From NCBI GenBank assembly GCA_051418055.1, contig JBPRGH010000103.1, forward strand, positions 93,054-157,053: DNA of 64,000 nt. The letters are read 5' to 3'. This DNA is from JBPRGH01 sp051418055 (lineage in GTDB: Bacteria; Bacteroidota; Bacteroidia; Cytophagales; Cyclobacteriaceae). Below, piece after piece: positions 18,290-27,508 of this stretch. A model generated the notes under the pieces. That model worked only from the letters and a program-made list of their open reading frames with translations, did not search any database and had not been told where the DNA came from. Position numbers and translations under genes: made by a program. Within the stretch, counting starts at the first letter, position 1, and every line of letters starts with the position of its first letter.

Positions 18290-20533
18290 CTAATCTCTGC
18301 CTTTAAACTCATCAAATTTGGAAGGTTCCTCTACACGAGGAAATATATTATTCTCCACTTGCGTATCAGCAGTTCTTCGCTCAGGATCCAGAATGATTGA
18401 TTCTACTTCTTTATCAAAATAGAATACTTTATAAACATCATTTTCATCGTATCTCCAGATTTCCGCCGGCACAAATTCAGTTTGTTTTGTACCATCCGTA
18501 AAATTGAACTCTACGATCAATGGCATCACCAATCCACCTTCATTAGAGAATTTGATCTGATAAAGATTTTTACCAGCTAATTTCTGACGTACGGACTCAT
18601 CATCAATCCTGTTCATAAATTCGCCATAGTAACGTTCATCCGTATCCAGAACGGTAAACATTTCAGGGCCTTTGCTGAAATCAATATTCTGGCCTTCCAT
18701 TTCTTTTGCTACAAGATCACCTTTTTTAGTCTTCCTTCCTTTGCCTTCAATTTCGGCAACATCCTCTCTAAGTTTGAACCAACGTACTTCGTCCACAGAA
18801 ATATCAACATGGTCTACTGTATAAAACCATCCTCTCCAGAACCAATCCAGGTCAACGGCCGAGGCATCTTCCATTGTGCGGAAGAAATCTGCAGGTCCCG
18901 GGTGCTTAAAAGCCCAACGCTCAGAATATTCTTTAAATGCGGTATCAAAAAGCTCCGGACCCATTACTGTCTCACGAAGAATATTCAATGCTGTAGCAGG
19001 TTTTGCATAAGCATTCCAGCCAAACTGCATGATCTGCTCGGAGTTTGTCATAATTGGCCGTATGTACTGCTTATCCATTTTCATGTAAGGAACAATTGCC
19101 GCAGCAGGTCCGCGACGGCTTGGAAAATCTACATACTGCTCCTGCTCTGTCAGGTACTGAACAAATGTATTTAAACCTTCATCCATCCATGTCCACTGAC
19201 GCTCATCAGAATTAATGATCATAGGGAAGAAATTATGCCCTACCTCGTGAATGATTACACCTATCATCCTGTACTTCGTCTGATCACTGTAGGTTCCATC
19301 CGGATTTGGGCGTCCAAAATTGAAGCAGATCATAGGGTACTCCATACCAATTGAAGCACCATGTACTGAAATAGCTACAGGATATGGGTATTCAATAGTA
19401 TGCTTAGAATAAGTCTTTAAAGTTGCTATTACAGCTTTAGTTGATTCTCTTTCCCAAAGCGGGTTTCCTTCCTTCGAATAATAAGACATAGCAAGCGGCG
19501 CTTTGTCCCCGATTTTTACAGCTTGCGCATCCCAGATAAACTTTCTTGAGGAGGCGAATGCAAAATCCCGAACATTTTCCGCATGATATACCCATGTTTT
19601 AGTGCCTTTCTTCTTTGTCTTCTCTTTTGCTCTTGCTTCCTCTTCAGTGACAATAAAGATCTGCTCATCAAAAGATTTTTGCGCCTTTTGGTAACGTGAG
19701 TATTCTTCTTTTGTCAATACATCTGTAGGATTCTGTAACCATCCTGTAGAAGCAACAATATGATCTTCAGGAACGGTGATCTCAACTTTATAGTCTCCAA
19801 ATGTCAGGGCAAACTCTCCCCTTCCTAGAAATTGCTTATTTTGCCATCCCTCATAATCATCATATACAGCCATTCTGGGGAACCACTGAGCAATGGTATA
19901 TACATAATTTTCATCTTCCGGGAAAAATTCATATCCCCCACGGCCCCCAAGCTGCATGCGGTCATTGATATTATACCACCAGTCAATGTTGAAGGTAATA
20001 TTACCTCCAGCCGGTAATGGCTTAGGCAGGTCTATGCGCATCATAGTTTTATTGATCACATATGGTAACGGGTTACCATTTACATCCGCAACCTTTGTAA
20101 TATTATGGCCTCCTTCATAATCCTGCAGGCCTAAACCCTGCTGTACAAATTTGGCCGGAAGTGAATCCCTTACCTGATACTGCTGTACTTTTAAAGTATT
20201 AGTACCCGGCTCACGTACATTTTGATCGAGTTGTACCCATAGGTAGGGCAATGAGTGAGGGGATTGATTATAGTAAGTGATTTTCTCAGTACCTGATATG
20301 ATCTGCTTTTCATCATCAAGCGTTACTTTAATCTCATAATCAGCTTTCTGCTGCCAGTAATCCTCACCCGGAGCCCCTGATCCGGTACGATATGAGTTTG
20401 GTGAAGGCAGTAAATGATCCAGCTGTTCAAATTTTCCCTGCCAGATAATATCTTTCTCTTTTTCCTTATCTTCCTGTGCCCACGCCACCGAAGTGATAGT
20501 AAGGCATAAAAAGAATAACAATACATTTTTCAT
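18290..20533 (-). CDS. M1 family metallopeptidase, secreted (copy 1)
   Basis: Zinc peptidase of 747 residues. A signal peptide (1-19, ending VAWAQ) exports it. Zinc site: HEVGH at 429-433 and E452, exactly H-E-x2-H-x18-E. GMEYPM near 390 stands in place of the GAMEN substrate motif. N-terminal beta-sandwich (about 40-250) and C-terminal helical part are in family order. Substrates are likely oligopeptides in the periplasm. It is close to the gene at 27509 over its whole length, so the two are paralogues. HupE/UreJ and DUF6702 genes lie directly upstream, an arrangement I recognise from other Bacteroidota. Confidence 0.94.
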   Translation of the reverse strand: MKNVLLFFLCLTITSVAWAQEDKEKEKDIIWQGKFEQLDHLLPSPNSYRTGSGAPGEDYWQQKADYEIKVTLDDEKQIISGTEKITYYNQSPHSLPYLWVQLDQNVREPGTNTLKVQQYQVRDSLPAKFVQQGLGLQDYEGGHNITKVADVNGNPLPYVINKTMMRIDLPKPLPAGGNITFNIDWWYNINDRMQLGGRGGYEFFPEDENYVYTIAQWFPRMAVYDDYEGWQNKQFLGRGEFALTFGDYKVEITVPEDHIVASTGWLQNPTDVLTKEEYSRYQKAQKSFDEQIFIVTEEEARAKEKTKKKGTKTWVYHAENVRDFAFASSRKFIWDAQAVKIGDKAPLAMSYYSKEGNPLWERESTKAVIATLKTYSKHTIEYPYPVAISVHGASIGMEYPMICFNFGRPNPDGTYSDQTKYRMIGVIIHEVGHNFFPMIINSDERQWTWMDEGLNTFVQYLTEQEQYVDFPSRRGPAAAIVPYMKMDKQYIRPIMTNSEQIMQFGWNAYAKPATALNILRETVMGPELFDTAFKEYSERWAFKHPGPADFFRTMEDASAVDLDWFWRGWFYTVDHVDISVDEVRWFKLREDVAEIEGKGRKTKKGDLVAKEMEGQNIDFSKGPEMFTVLDTDERYYGEFMNRIDDESVRQKLAGKNLYQIKFSNEGGLVMPLIVEFNFTDGTKQTEFVPAEIWRYDENDVYKVFYFDKEVESIILDPERRTADTQVENNIFPRVEEPSKFDEFKGRD

Positions 20534-20551
20534 AATAACTAATTTAAAAAT

Positions 20552-21136
20552 TTACCAAAATTTTGTTTCCATCATTAACATCAGCGCTATACCTGCAATA
20601 GCAGAAGATATAATAATGCGCCAATCTCGTCGGTTTACCCCAAAGAGGTCTACTAAAATAAAGCTTATTAACAGAAAAACACCAACTACAATTATTTGAC
20701 CTACCTCTAATCCTATATTAAAGGCTAATAACTGGGATAGTATATTTGTTTCTTTCCCTAACAAACTTCTTAGGTAATTGCTAAACCCAAGTCCATGAAT
20801 TAATCCAAAAAATAAAGCATAAGCATAATTAACCTGTAGTGTATTGGGCTGAACAGAAGATTTTTTCTTTAAAATATTACTCATGGCCGCTATAAAAATG
20901 GTCAGCGGAATGAGAAATTCAATAATATCGGCACGGAAATTGAAAATTTCGAGTGTAGAAAGTGCCAAAGTAATGCTATGCCCAATTGTAAAGGCAGTGA
21001 TCAGGATCAAAACTTTCTTCCAGTCGCGGAGCAGATAAACAGCACATAATGCTAAAATAAAAAGCACATGATCATATCCCTGCGGATCAAGAATGTGCTC
21101 ATAACCTAAAGAAAAATATAAAGAGAAGGTAGACAT
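20552..21136 (-). CDS. HupE/UreJ-like membrane protein
   Basis: Polytopic membrane protein of 194 residues with about six hydrophobic helices. The N-terminal GYEHILDPQGYDHVLFILAL with its histidines, and FTIGHSITLALS, are HupE/UreJ signatures. Relatives in other phyla take part in nickel or metal transfer to hydrogenase and urease, but neither enzyme is in this window. It lies 18 bp upstream of the M1 peptidase start, so the two are probably one operon, and is divergent from the DUF6702 gene (51 bp). A role in metal delivery to a secreted enzyme would be inference. Confidence 0.9.
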   Translation of the reverse strand: MSTFSLYFSLGYEHILDPQGYDHVLFILALCAVYLLRDWKKVLILITAFTIGHSITLALSTLEIFNFRADIIEFLIPLTIFIAAMSNILKKKSSVQPNTLQVNYAYALFFGLIHGLGFSNYLRSLLGKETNILSQLLAFNIGLEVGQIIVVGVFLLISFILVDLFGVNRRDWRIIISSAIAGIALMLMMETKFW

Positions 21137-21187
21137 GAATCAATTGTCTAAATTTGAAGTTAAAAAATAGTTACAAAAAAATTTGAA

Positions 21188-21676
21188 ATGGCGAATATAC
21201 TCCTTTTACCAATATTTTCATTTTTAGTTTCCTTTCATCCGCTTTATGTAAGTGTCACTGAAATTGAGCATGACTCAAAAGAAAAGCGACTTGAGATCAC
21301 CATGCGCATATTTATTGATGACCTGGAGCTTTCTATTAAAAACAAAGTTAATCAACCTTACCTTGATATCACCCAACCCGGCGATGGATATTCTACTGAT
21401 AAATTTATCGAAGATTATCTTCAGGGTAAGCTAAAAATAAAATTGAACGGCAAAGAAAAAGAGGTAGAGTATATAGGTCATGAGGTAGAGTTGCCGGTGG
21501 TATTTATTTATGCGCAGGTTAGTAATGTTAAAAAGTTTAAAGAGATCAGTGTTTTCAACAGTATGATAATGGAAACATATGATACCCAGACCAATCTTGT
21601 TCATGTAGAATCGAATGGAGAAACAAAAAGCCTGAAGTTAACAGAAAAGCGTAAAGAAGATCAGCTAGTTTTTTAA
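21188..21676 (+). CDS. DUF6702 family protein, probably exported
   Basis: 162 residues. The N-terminus (1-16) is hydrophobic and reads as a signal peptide ending near FLVSFHPLYVSVT, after which come a beta-rich segment (EIEHDSKEKRLEITMRIFIDDLE) and a charged C-terminal half. The family has no known function but is repeatedly encoded beside HupE/UreJ genes, which is what we see here in divergent orientation. Its last 12 bases overlap the end of the convergent 2H phosphoesterase gene. Confidence 0.87.
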   Translation: MANILLLPIFSFLVSFHPLYVSVTEIEHDSKEKRLEITMRIFIDDLELSIKNKVNQPYLDITQPGDGYSTDKFIEDYLQGKLKIKLNGKEKEVEYIGHEVELPVVFIYAQVSNVKKFKEISVFNSMIMETYDTQTNLVHVESNGETKSLKLTEKRKEDQLVF

Positions 21677-22228
21677 AGGAAAATTTTTATATATCTGCCA
21701 CATCTTCCCATCATGCTTTAGGAGGATAATGCCGTTTGCCTGAAAAGAGGCATTGAAAGGTTTATCCTTGTATTCTTCATTCCAGGCTTTCCAGAACATT
21801 GGCTTTTTCAAATCACGGAAGGCGACAGTCATATGTGGATGAAAAGGTCGCTCTTCAAATCCTTCATCTATAATTTTCAATTCTCTTTTAAATGATCTGA
21901 TAAGGTTTTTCTGAAGTGATGAAAGCTGCTCATTCTCTTTTACATCAATATATATAGCTTTTGTGCCGAATTTACCATAATTTTCAAGCTCTACCTGGTG
22001 ATTTTTATTTTCCATAGAAAGCTTTTCAAGTACTTCAAACAGCTTATCTTCTTTTTCCTCTTTCCACCGGAATGGCATATATAGGGTAATATGAGGTGGT
22101 GATTTCAAAGCCGCTTTAGAATTATAATTTTCAGCAAATTCATGTTTAATTGACATTATCTCGTCATGGACCTCCCCATCCGGCACCAGTGCAATAAAAT
22201 AAAGCGGATTTTGTTTCTTCTTTGGCAT
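21665..22228 (-). CDS. 2'-5' RNA ligase / 2H phosphoesterase family protein
   Basis: Cytoplasmic 187-residue protein of the LigT-like 2H superfamily. Both catalytic H-x-T motifs are present: H46-I-T48 (PPHITLYMPF) and H132-M-T134 (HPHMTVAF). Members hydrolyse or make 2'-5' RNA links or cyclic phosphates; the substrate here is unknown. It starts with MPKKKQNPLYFIALVP, the usual first strand. It overlaps the DUF6702 gene end to end by 12 bases, tail to tail. Confidence 0.92.
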   Translation of the reverse strand: MPKKKQNPLYFIALVPDGEVHDEIMSIKHEFAENYNSKAALKSPPHITLYMPFRWKEEKEDKLFEVLEKLSMENKNHQVELENYGKFGTKAIYIDVKENEQLSSLQKNLIRSFKRELKIIDEGFEERPFHPHMTVAFRDLKKPMFWKAWNEEYKDKPFNASFQANGIILLKHDGKMWQIYKNFPLKN

Positions 22229-22319
22229 TTGTTCTTATTCAAGAATAGGAAAAATATATTTTGTTATCACAACAACCGGGTATTGCTTTTGATCTAAACT
22301 AAAGCTAACTTTCGTAAAT

Positions 22320-22406
22320 ATGAAAGCCATTAAAGCACGATATGAAACCGGCCTCATCTTAATTGGTGTGGCAGTTGCGTTGATCACGCTGATATTGATT
22401 TTTTAG
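22320..22406 (+). CDS. candidate 28-residue single-pass membrane peptide
   Basis: ATG at 22320 opens a 28-codon frame ending TAG at 22406. It has a charged head (MKAIKARYETG) followed by one long hydrophobic segment (LILIGVAVALITLILIF), the shape of a small membrane protein. It fits neatly between the 2H phosphoesterase start (22228) and the lipoprotein stop (22413) and has its own 91-bp upstream region. No homologue is recognised and no strong ribosome site is seen, so it may be chance. Confidence 0.4.
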   Translation: MKAIKARYETGLILIGVAVALITLILIF

Positions 22407-22412
22407 CTGCTT

Positions 22413-22991
22413 TTATTTTGGCCTGAAAGTAAGATCAAACCTTCCTTCGGTAATAACCACAGTTTTACAAGAGTCAGATAAGAATGCTTCGAATATCCCG
22501 GAGACGATCCCGTCATCAATATCATACCTGTTTATTTGTAAAAATCCATTGGTTGTGCTATCCGATTCTAATCGGCAATTATTTTTTTCATCCATAAATT
22601 CCAGTCTGATCATTGGACTACTTATTTCGATCGGATTCCCTACAGTAAAGGAATTATCGAGGATGAGTACGATTCCTATTTCTTGACTAATTATACCCTG
22701 ATAGGAATTTCTTGCTCCAACATATAAATAATCCGGATGGTATTCAGAAGTATCATTAACATAAGAAAAAAACACCCTTGCATAAGGATTAGGGCCACAA
22801 TGAAAACAACCGGGAGGTCCGTTAGCCGCCCATATTTCTCCATCCACCAAACAACCAAATGTGTTTTCTCCTGTTTCTGTAATATCCGGGAGTTGAAGGT
22901 GATCGGGGTGTATTTCTTCCCAACAGGATTGTAAAATCAAGCCATTGGCAAAAAAAGTCATGCAAACTAAAAGGCGCTTAATTAATACCAT
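22413..22991 (-). CDS. DUF6252-like lipoprotein
   Basis: 192-residue exported protein of unknown function. The lipobox is LQSC with Cys23, so lipid anchoring is expected. TGENTFGCLVDGEIW (about 40-54) is the recurring opening motif of this Bacteroidota lipoprotein group, and the final GRFDLTF strand is also typical. The rest is beta-rich with several cysteines (GPPGCFHCGPN). The family assignment is from motif recall. No signalling or enzymatic motif is visible. Confidence 0.8.
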   Translation of the reverse strand: MVLIKRLLVCMTFFANGLILQSCWEEIHPDHLQLPDITETGENTFGCLVDGEIWAANGPPGCFHCGPNPYARVFFSYVNDTSEYHPDYLYVGARNSYQGIISQEIGIVLILDNSFTVGNPIEISSPMIRLEFMDEKNNCRLESDSTTNGFLQINRYDIDDGIVSGIFEAFLSDSCKTVVITEGRFDLTFRPK

Positions 22992-23112
22992 TTCATATAA
23001 AATGAAAGATCATTAAAATTACATGCTGAATTTGTCTATTTCATTCACGCTCTATGTAATTTAACATTTATTAATACTTAAGTTTATTTTTACCATTTAA
23101 AAAGCAATTTAA

Positions 23113-24051
23113 ATGTCTAATATTTCACAAGATGATATTCTTCAGGCTTACAACCGCATAAAAAAGCAGGTTCATCAGACTCCTGTTCTTACTTCAACAA
23201 AACTTAATGGACTTTCTGATGCTCAAATTTTCTTTAAATGTGAAAACCTTCAAAAGGTTGGTGCATTTAAAGCGCGCGGAGCATTAAACGCTGTACTAAA
23301 ATTATCTGATGAAGAAAAGTCTAAAGGTGTTGCCACACATTCTTCAGGAAATCATGGACAGGCACTGGCCTGGGCTGCTGCTACTACAGAAATAAAAAGT
23401 TATGTGGTCGTACCAAAAAATGCACCACAGGTAAAAAAAGATGCTATGCAAGAATATGGCGCTGAGCTTACCTTTTGTGAGCCAAATCTAAAAGCGCGTG
23501 AGTCGGAGCTCCAAAATATAGTGGATAGAACAGGAGCTACGGTTATACACCCTTATAATGATTATAATGTAATTACCGGTCAGGCTACTGCTTCGTACGA
23601 GGTCTATCAGCAAATAAAAGAACCGCTTGATTATATATTAGCTCCGGTAGGTGGAGGAGGGTTAATAAGCGGGACCTGCCTGACTACACATTATTTTAAT
23701 CCGCAAACAAAAGTAGTTGGTTGTGAGCCAACGGGTGCTGATGATGCATTCCGTTCTCTGCAAAAGGGAGAAATTGTGCCAAGTGAAAACCCGGATACTA
23801 TTGCCGATGGTTTGCTTACCTCACTAGGGGATAAGACTTTCCCTATAATCAAGCAGCATATATCAGAGATATTAACTGTTGAAGATGAGCTGATAAAGAA
23901 AGCTATGCGGCTGATAATGCAACGTATGAAAATAGTAATTGAGCCTTCAGCAGCAGTGCCTTTCGCCTGTCTTTTGAAGAACAAAGAAAAGTTTAAAAAT
24001 AAAAAAGTAGCTATTATTTTATCCGGCGGGAATATTCAGTTGCCATTATAA
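23113..24051 (+). CDS. PLP-dependent threonine dehydratase / serine racemase
   Basis: Fold type II PLP enzyme of 312 residues. PLP lysine K53 is in GAFKARGA, the SSGNHGQ loop is at 77-83 and the phosphate-binding GGGG tetraglycine at 180-183. It lacks the C-terminal ACT domains of biosynthetic IlvA, so it belongs to the short catabolic threonine ammonia-lyase or serine racemase group; these overlap in activity and cannot be separated by eye. Reactions would be threonine to 2-oxobutyrate or L-/D-serine interconversion. It stands alone in transcription. Confidence 0.92.
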   Translation: MSNISQDDILQAYNRIKKQVHQTPVLTSTKLNGLSDAQIFFKCENLQKVGAFKARGALNAVLKLSDEEKSKGVATHSSGNHGQALAWAAATTEIKSYVVVPKNAPQVKKDAMQEYGAELTFCEPNLKARESELQNIVDRTGATVIHPYNDYNVITGQATASYEVYQQIKEPLDYILAPVGGGGLISGTCLTTHYFNPQTKVVGCEPTGADDAFRSLQKGEIVPSENPDTIADGLLTSLGDKTFPIIKQHISEILTVEDELIKKAMRLIMQRMKIVIEPSAAVPFACLLKNKEKFKNKKVAIILSGGNIQLPL

Positions 24052-24508
24052 AAAATTACATAATACTAGTTGGCGAGGTAGATCTCTCCTGTACTTCCTA
24101 CCTCCCCTAACCTGCCAAGCTGAATTTATTTCAGCTTCTTCTGTCGCGGAGCTTTGTTAGAATTAATAAGTTAAAATTTTTAATCAAACCTTCAATTAGA
24201 GGTTCTTTCACCCTTAGCTTTTGATATCTTCTTTTGTGGTTCTATTCTGCTTCTGAAGGTTATATTCTCGCAGTGGTATTAGATCCTGAAATAAGTTCAG
24301 GATGGCTGAAAGAGGGTTTTATGGTTTTTTATATCAGAAATAACCACTAAAAAACACGTCATTTCGAACGTAGCTTAACAGAGCTAAGGTTAATTACCAA
24401 CAGGTTTGCGTAGTGAGAAATCTTACTCATTAATTAACGGGAACTCCTAATCGAGGAGTAAGATCTCTCCTGTCGCCGAAATAACTATTTAATCAGATTG
24501 AACCCTTA
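24052..24508. repeat. gene-free stretch filled with palindromic repeats
   Basis: 457 bases without a gene. It contains at least three inverted repeats: AAGCTGAA/TTCAGCTT (24117-24137), ATCCTGAA/TTCAGGAT (24283-24303) and a larger imperfect one at 24358-24485 whose outer ends are GTCATTTCG and CGAAATAAC and whose inner arms are GAGAAATCTTACTC and GAGTAAGATCTCTC. A partial copy (AGATCTCTCCTGTAC) is at 24080-24094. These resemble REP-type elements often found between genes in Bacteroidota. No ORF or tRNA is seen. Confidence 0.65.
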
Positions 24509-25366
24509 TCAATTCATGGCACCCATCATCTTGAGCACGTGGCTTCCCAGATGCTGAGCCATCATTTTCCTATATTCCAGAGAGCGAACGTATCCGCCAT
24601 TCTGTGAAAAGAATTCATTAAGCACCGGCTCCCAATCACTGTTTTTTGGCATTATAAACCCAAAATATTCTCCGCTCTTATCCCCTGCCGGATGTCTTTT
24701 AAGCGGCACTTTATTATCAAGTACATTAAGATAAGTGGAGAAGTCAATGTATGTAAAATAATCTTTGTTGGTTGATACCATCTCATTAGACTCCTCAAAT
24801 CCTGTTGTTAATTCTACTTCAAGCGCAGGAAAATGCTTTTTTTTCAGCTGCTTGATCCGCTCTTCATGGGTTGTGCCATTTTGTACAACTGCTTTTTTTC
24901 CTGAAAATTCTGAGGAAATATTACTTAGGCTGGAAAGTGTTGGCACATCATTATGTGTTGCCAGTATTGCCACATTTGAAAAATAAGGCGGGCTGAAAGT
25001 ATATTCTTTCTTCCTTTGACTTGTAATGGTGACATCCCCCAAACCAAAAACTCCCCCTGATCCATTTTTTACATTTTGAAGAAACTCATCAAAATCTTTG
25101 GGATTTTTCGGATCTGCATAAACAACATCAAGTGCTACTCCATATCTGTTTTGAACATATGAAACAAAATCCTTCATTATGTCAAAACAAAGCCCTGTGT
25201 ATTCACCATTTACACGTTCGGCAAATTTTGGCGCTTCTGTATAGGTAATAACTATCTTACCCTTTTTATTTTGCTTTACACTGGTCCAGGAGTCACCGGT
25301 TAACTGTTGAGCATATAACACACTGGTAAAAAACAGTGCATATATGAAAAGTAATATCTTCTTCAT
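24509..25366 (-). CDS. periplasmic solute-binding protein (SBP_bac_3-like)
   Basis: 285 residues with a signal peptide (1-20, ending LYAQQ). The mature part matches the amino-acid-type family 3 periplasmic binding fold: an opening strand with Tyr-Thr-Glu-Ala-Pro-Lys, GLCFDIMKDFVSYVQNR, VYADPKNPKDFDEFLQNV, then GLGDVTITSQRKKEYTFSPPYF, which is the classical domain I to II hinge area. No permease or ATPase gene is adjacent, so it could be a receptor or orphan binding protein. The frame runs to 25402, but ATG at 25366 (MKKILLF) gives the proper signal peptide. Confidence 0.87.
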   Translation of the reverse strand: MKKILLFIYALFFTSVLYAQQLTGDSWTSVKQNKKGKIVITYTEAPKFAERVNGEYTGLCFDIMKDFVSYVQNRYGVALDVVYADPKNPKDFDEFLQNVKNGSGGVFGLGDVTITSQRKKEYTFSPPYFSNVAILATHNDVPTLSSLSNISSEFSGKKAVVQNGTTHEERIKQLKKKHFPALEVELTTGFEESNEMVSTNKDYFTYIDFSTYLNVLDNKVPLKRHPAGDKSGEYFGFIMPKNSDWEPVLNEFFSQNGGYVRSLEYRKMMAQHLGSHVLKMMGAMN

Positions 25367-25486
25367 CCAACTATAGTTTTTAAAATACGCACCATAATAC
25401 AACAGAAATATTTTAAAGTCACCTTAATAGTCCTGTAAAACTTACATGGTAAAAGGCAATGCTAAACTTTTTGAGAAAGGAAGATA

Positions 25487-27415
25487 TTAGTCCCACTGGC
25501 TTATCAGTTCATAGGCACTTTTATAGGCATTTACCTCATTTACATAGTCCAGTAATTCACTATAAAAAGAGTTATAACCTAATGTCGCACTGTCACCCAC
25601 CATGATCAGCTTTTTACGGGCCCTTGTCATAGCGACATTCATACGCCTCTCATCACCTAAAAATCCAATCTCTCCTGCTTCATTAGATCGTACAAGGCTA
25701 ATGCTGATGATATCCCTTTCCTGGCCCTGAAAGGCATCCACAGTGTTTATAGTTATTTTTTCCTTATGTTCCGATAGCCATTTATAATCCTCTGCATGTT
25801 TTTTCAGATATGTCACCTGTGCCTTATAGGGAGAAATGATCCCGATGCTAAGCAGAGGATCTATCTGCTCATGCAAAACCAGTTTTTGTAAAAGCTCATC
25901 CATTCTTTTCAGCAGCAGGTCAGCCTCCTCAGTATTAAAGCGGCTTAATGTCTCTTCATCCTGCTGTTCGGCATATCCGCAGCCTGCCGTATCAATAAAT
26001 TCCATAGGTTCTTCTTCAGGCATCAGGCGGTGAGTGCGTACGCTTTCATCTGCTTTAAGCTCTCCTTTATAAAAATGATGGTTGGAGAAATTCATGATAA
26101 CCTCATTCATCCTGTACTGCTTCTTAAGCATCCGGTCCACATTTTTTCTTCTGATGCTTTTCTGAAAAAGGGTTTCGCTTAGCCCTTGCTGTGCGGCCTC
26201 AAAAGATTTTATCGTAGGAGGCAACTGCTGATGGTCACCGGCAAAAATAACTTTATGCGCTTTAATAATAGGTATCCAGCAAGCGGGTTCTAGGGCCTGG
26301 GCTGCTTCATCAATAAAGACGGTCCCAAAGAATTTTCTTTCCAACACCTGATGGTTTGCTCCCGTTAGTGTACAGGCAAATACCTGCGTATTTTCCACTA
26401 TGTCACGAATAATATATTTTTCAAATGAGTTAGCATCACTGCGAAGCCCCTTCACCTCATTTCTCAGCCTTCGCCGCTGCTCTTTTTCTGACCTGCCAAA
26501 GTTTCTCTTATACTTTCCTGCCATCTGGCTTAGTTCTTCCGCTTTCCTTCTAAGCAGCTTGAGGTCTTTATAATTTTTATGATTAGCAACCTGGGCATCA
26601 AGTGTACGATTGATTATCTCTTCAGTAACCCTCGCAGGATGGCCAAGTCTTAGCACATTTACTCCTTCAGCTTCCAGCTTCTCAGTAAGCAGGTCAACAG
26701 CTGCATTACTAGAGGTTGCCACTAATACCTGTGCCTCCTCCTTTATTCTCTCACGGATCACCTGCACAAGTGTTGTAGTTTTTCCAGTGCCGGGGGGTCC
26801 ATGTATTATTGCCAGGTCTTTTGCATTCAATGCATTGAACATTGCCTGGTTCTGGCTTTCATTAAGCTTTTCGCTACGGGAATATTTTTTATTTTCAAAT
26901 TTGGTTTCTCTGTCGCCGAGGATAATCTCACGCATCTCCTCGAGCCGGTTACCCTCTGCAGAAATTACTTTTTTTAGGGCAGCTTCCATTTCCTTATAAA
27001 TAGACTCATCAAAAAGAAGGTCTATTCCCAGCTTTCCCTCATCTATCCAATCCGGCAGGTCATCTACATTGAGAGTGATCACCATTTTATTATCCCTGGC
27101 ATAATTTACAACGCCGGAAACAGAATCCTGCCGCTCTTCACGCCCGGGAATATTGGCAAAGAGGCTGACCACTTTACCTGATTGAAAAACATGAGGCTGA
27201 TCAAGTTCTGAAGTCCTCTCCGCCTCAATCATAAATCTTTCTCCCGAACCAATATAATTACGCCTGATCACCACCGGATACCAGCATACGCCTTCTTTCT
27301 TTCGATCCTGTAAGGAGCGATGCAGCACTTTATTTCTGTAATATTCAAGATCTGCCTTCCGCTCCATTTTTACGAGCTCAAAGGTTTTCTTTAACTCATC
27401 CTGCGCTTTTGTCAT
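25487..27415 (-). CDS. superfamily I DNA/RNA helicase (UPF1/IGHMBP2-like)
   Basis: 642-residue ATP-dependent helicase. An N-terminal OB-like region (40-150) precedes the two RecA domains: Q motif LNESQNQA, Walker A GPPGTGKT at about 206-213, DEAAQA (Walker B, near 370), GDHQQLPP (motif III), KKQYRMN, DAFQGQERD (motif V) and VAMTRARKKL (motif VI). All motifs look active. Bacterial relatives are poorly studied; RNA or DNA substrates are both possible. The frame has a TTG at 27427, but ATG at 27415 gives MTKAQDEL. A strong terminator precedes it, so it has its own promoter in a short region. Confidence 0.92.
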   Translation of the reverse strand: MTKAQDELKKTFELVKMERKADLEYYRNKVLHRSLQDRKKEGVCWYPVVIRRNYIGSGERFMIEAERTSELDQPHVFQSGKVVSLFANIPGREERQDSVSGVVNYARDNKMVITLNVDDLPDWIDEGKLGIDLLFDESIYKEMEAALKKVISAEGNRLEEMREIILGDRETKFENKKYSRSEKLNESQNQAMFNALNAKDLAIIHGPPGTGKTTTLVQVIRERIKEEAQVLVATSSNAAVDLLTEKLEAEGVNVLRLGHPARVTEEIINRTLDAQVANHKNYKDLKLLRRKAEELSQMAGKYKRNFGRSEKEQRRRLRNEVKGLRSDANSFEKYIIRDIVENTQVFACTLTGANHQVLERKFFGTVFIDEAAQALEPACWIPIIKAHKVIFAGDHQQLPPTIKSFEAAQQGLSETLFQKSIRRKNVDRMLKKQYRMNEVIMNFSNHHFYKGELKADESVRTHRLMPEEEPMEFIDTAGCGYAEQQDEETLSRFNTEEADLLLKRMDELLQKLVLHEQIDPLLSIGIISPYKAQVTYLKKHAEDYKWLSEHKEKITINTVDAFQGQERDIISISLVRSNEAGEIGFLGDERRMNVAMTRARKKLIMVGDSATLGYNSFYSELLDYVNEVNAYKSAYELISQWD

Positions 27416-27477
27416 ATATTTAATCAAGGAGAATCAACGGTCAATTGTTTGGCTTGCTTTCTTTATAAGGCAAATAA

Positions 27478-27503
27478 AAAACCCCGCTTATCTGCGGGGT
27501 TTT
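27478..27503. terminator. strong intrinsic terminator after M1 peptidase copy 2
   Basis: AAAACCCCGC (27478-27487), loop TTATCT, GCGGGGTTTT (27494-27503): a 10-bp GC-rich stem with A and T runs on both sides, so it can work in both directions. It lies 6 bases beyond the stop of the minus-strand peptidase gene at 27509. Confidence 0.92.
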
Positions 27504-27508
27504 CATTT

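Noticed and set aside
20552..21136. Hydrogenase or urease accessory role for the HupE/UreJ protein
   Set aside because: No such enzyme or other accessory genes in the window; the name is kept as family only.
24052..24508. A broken gene or CRISPR array in the 457-bp gap
   Set aside because: No frame with coding character; the repeats are inverted and unequal, with no regular spacers.
25403..27427. TTG or far upstream starts for several genes (for example 14873, 16773, 27427, 40251, 54213)
   Set aside because: ATG codons a few residues inside give the family N-terminus or a proper signal peptide.
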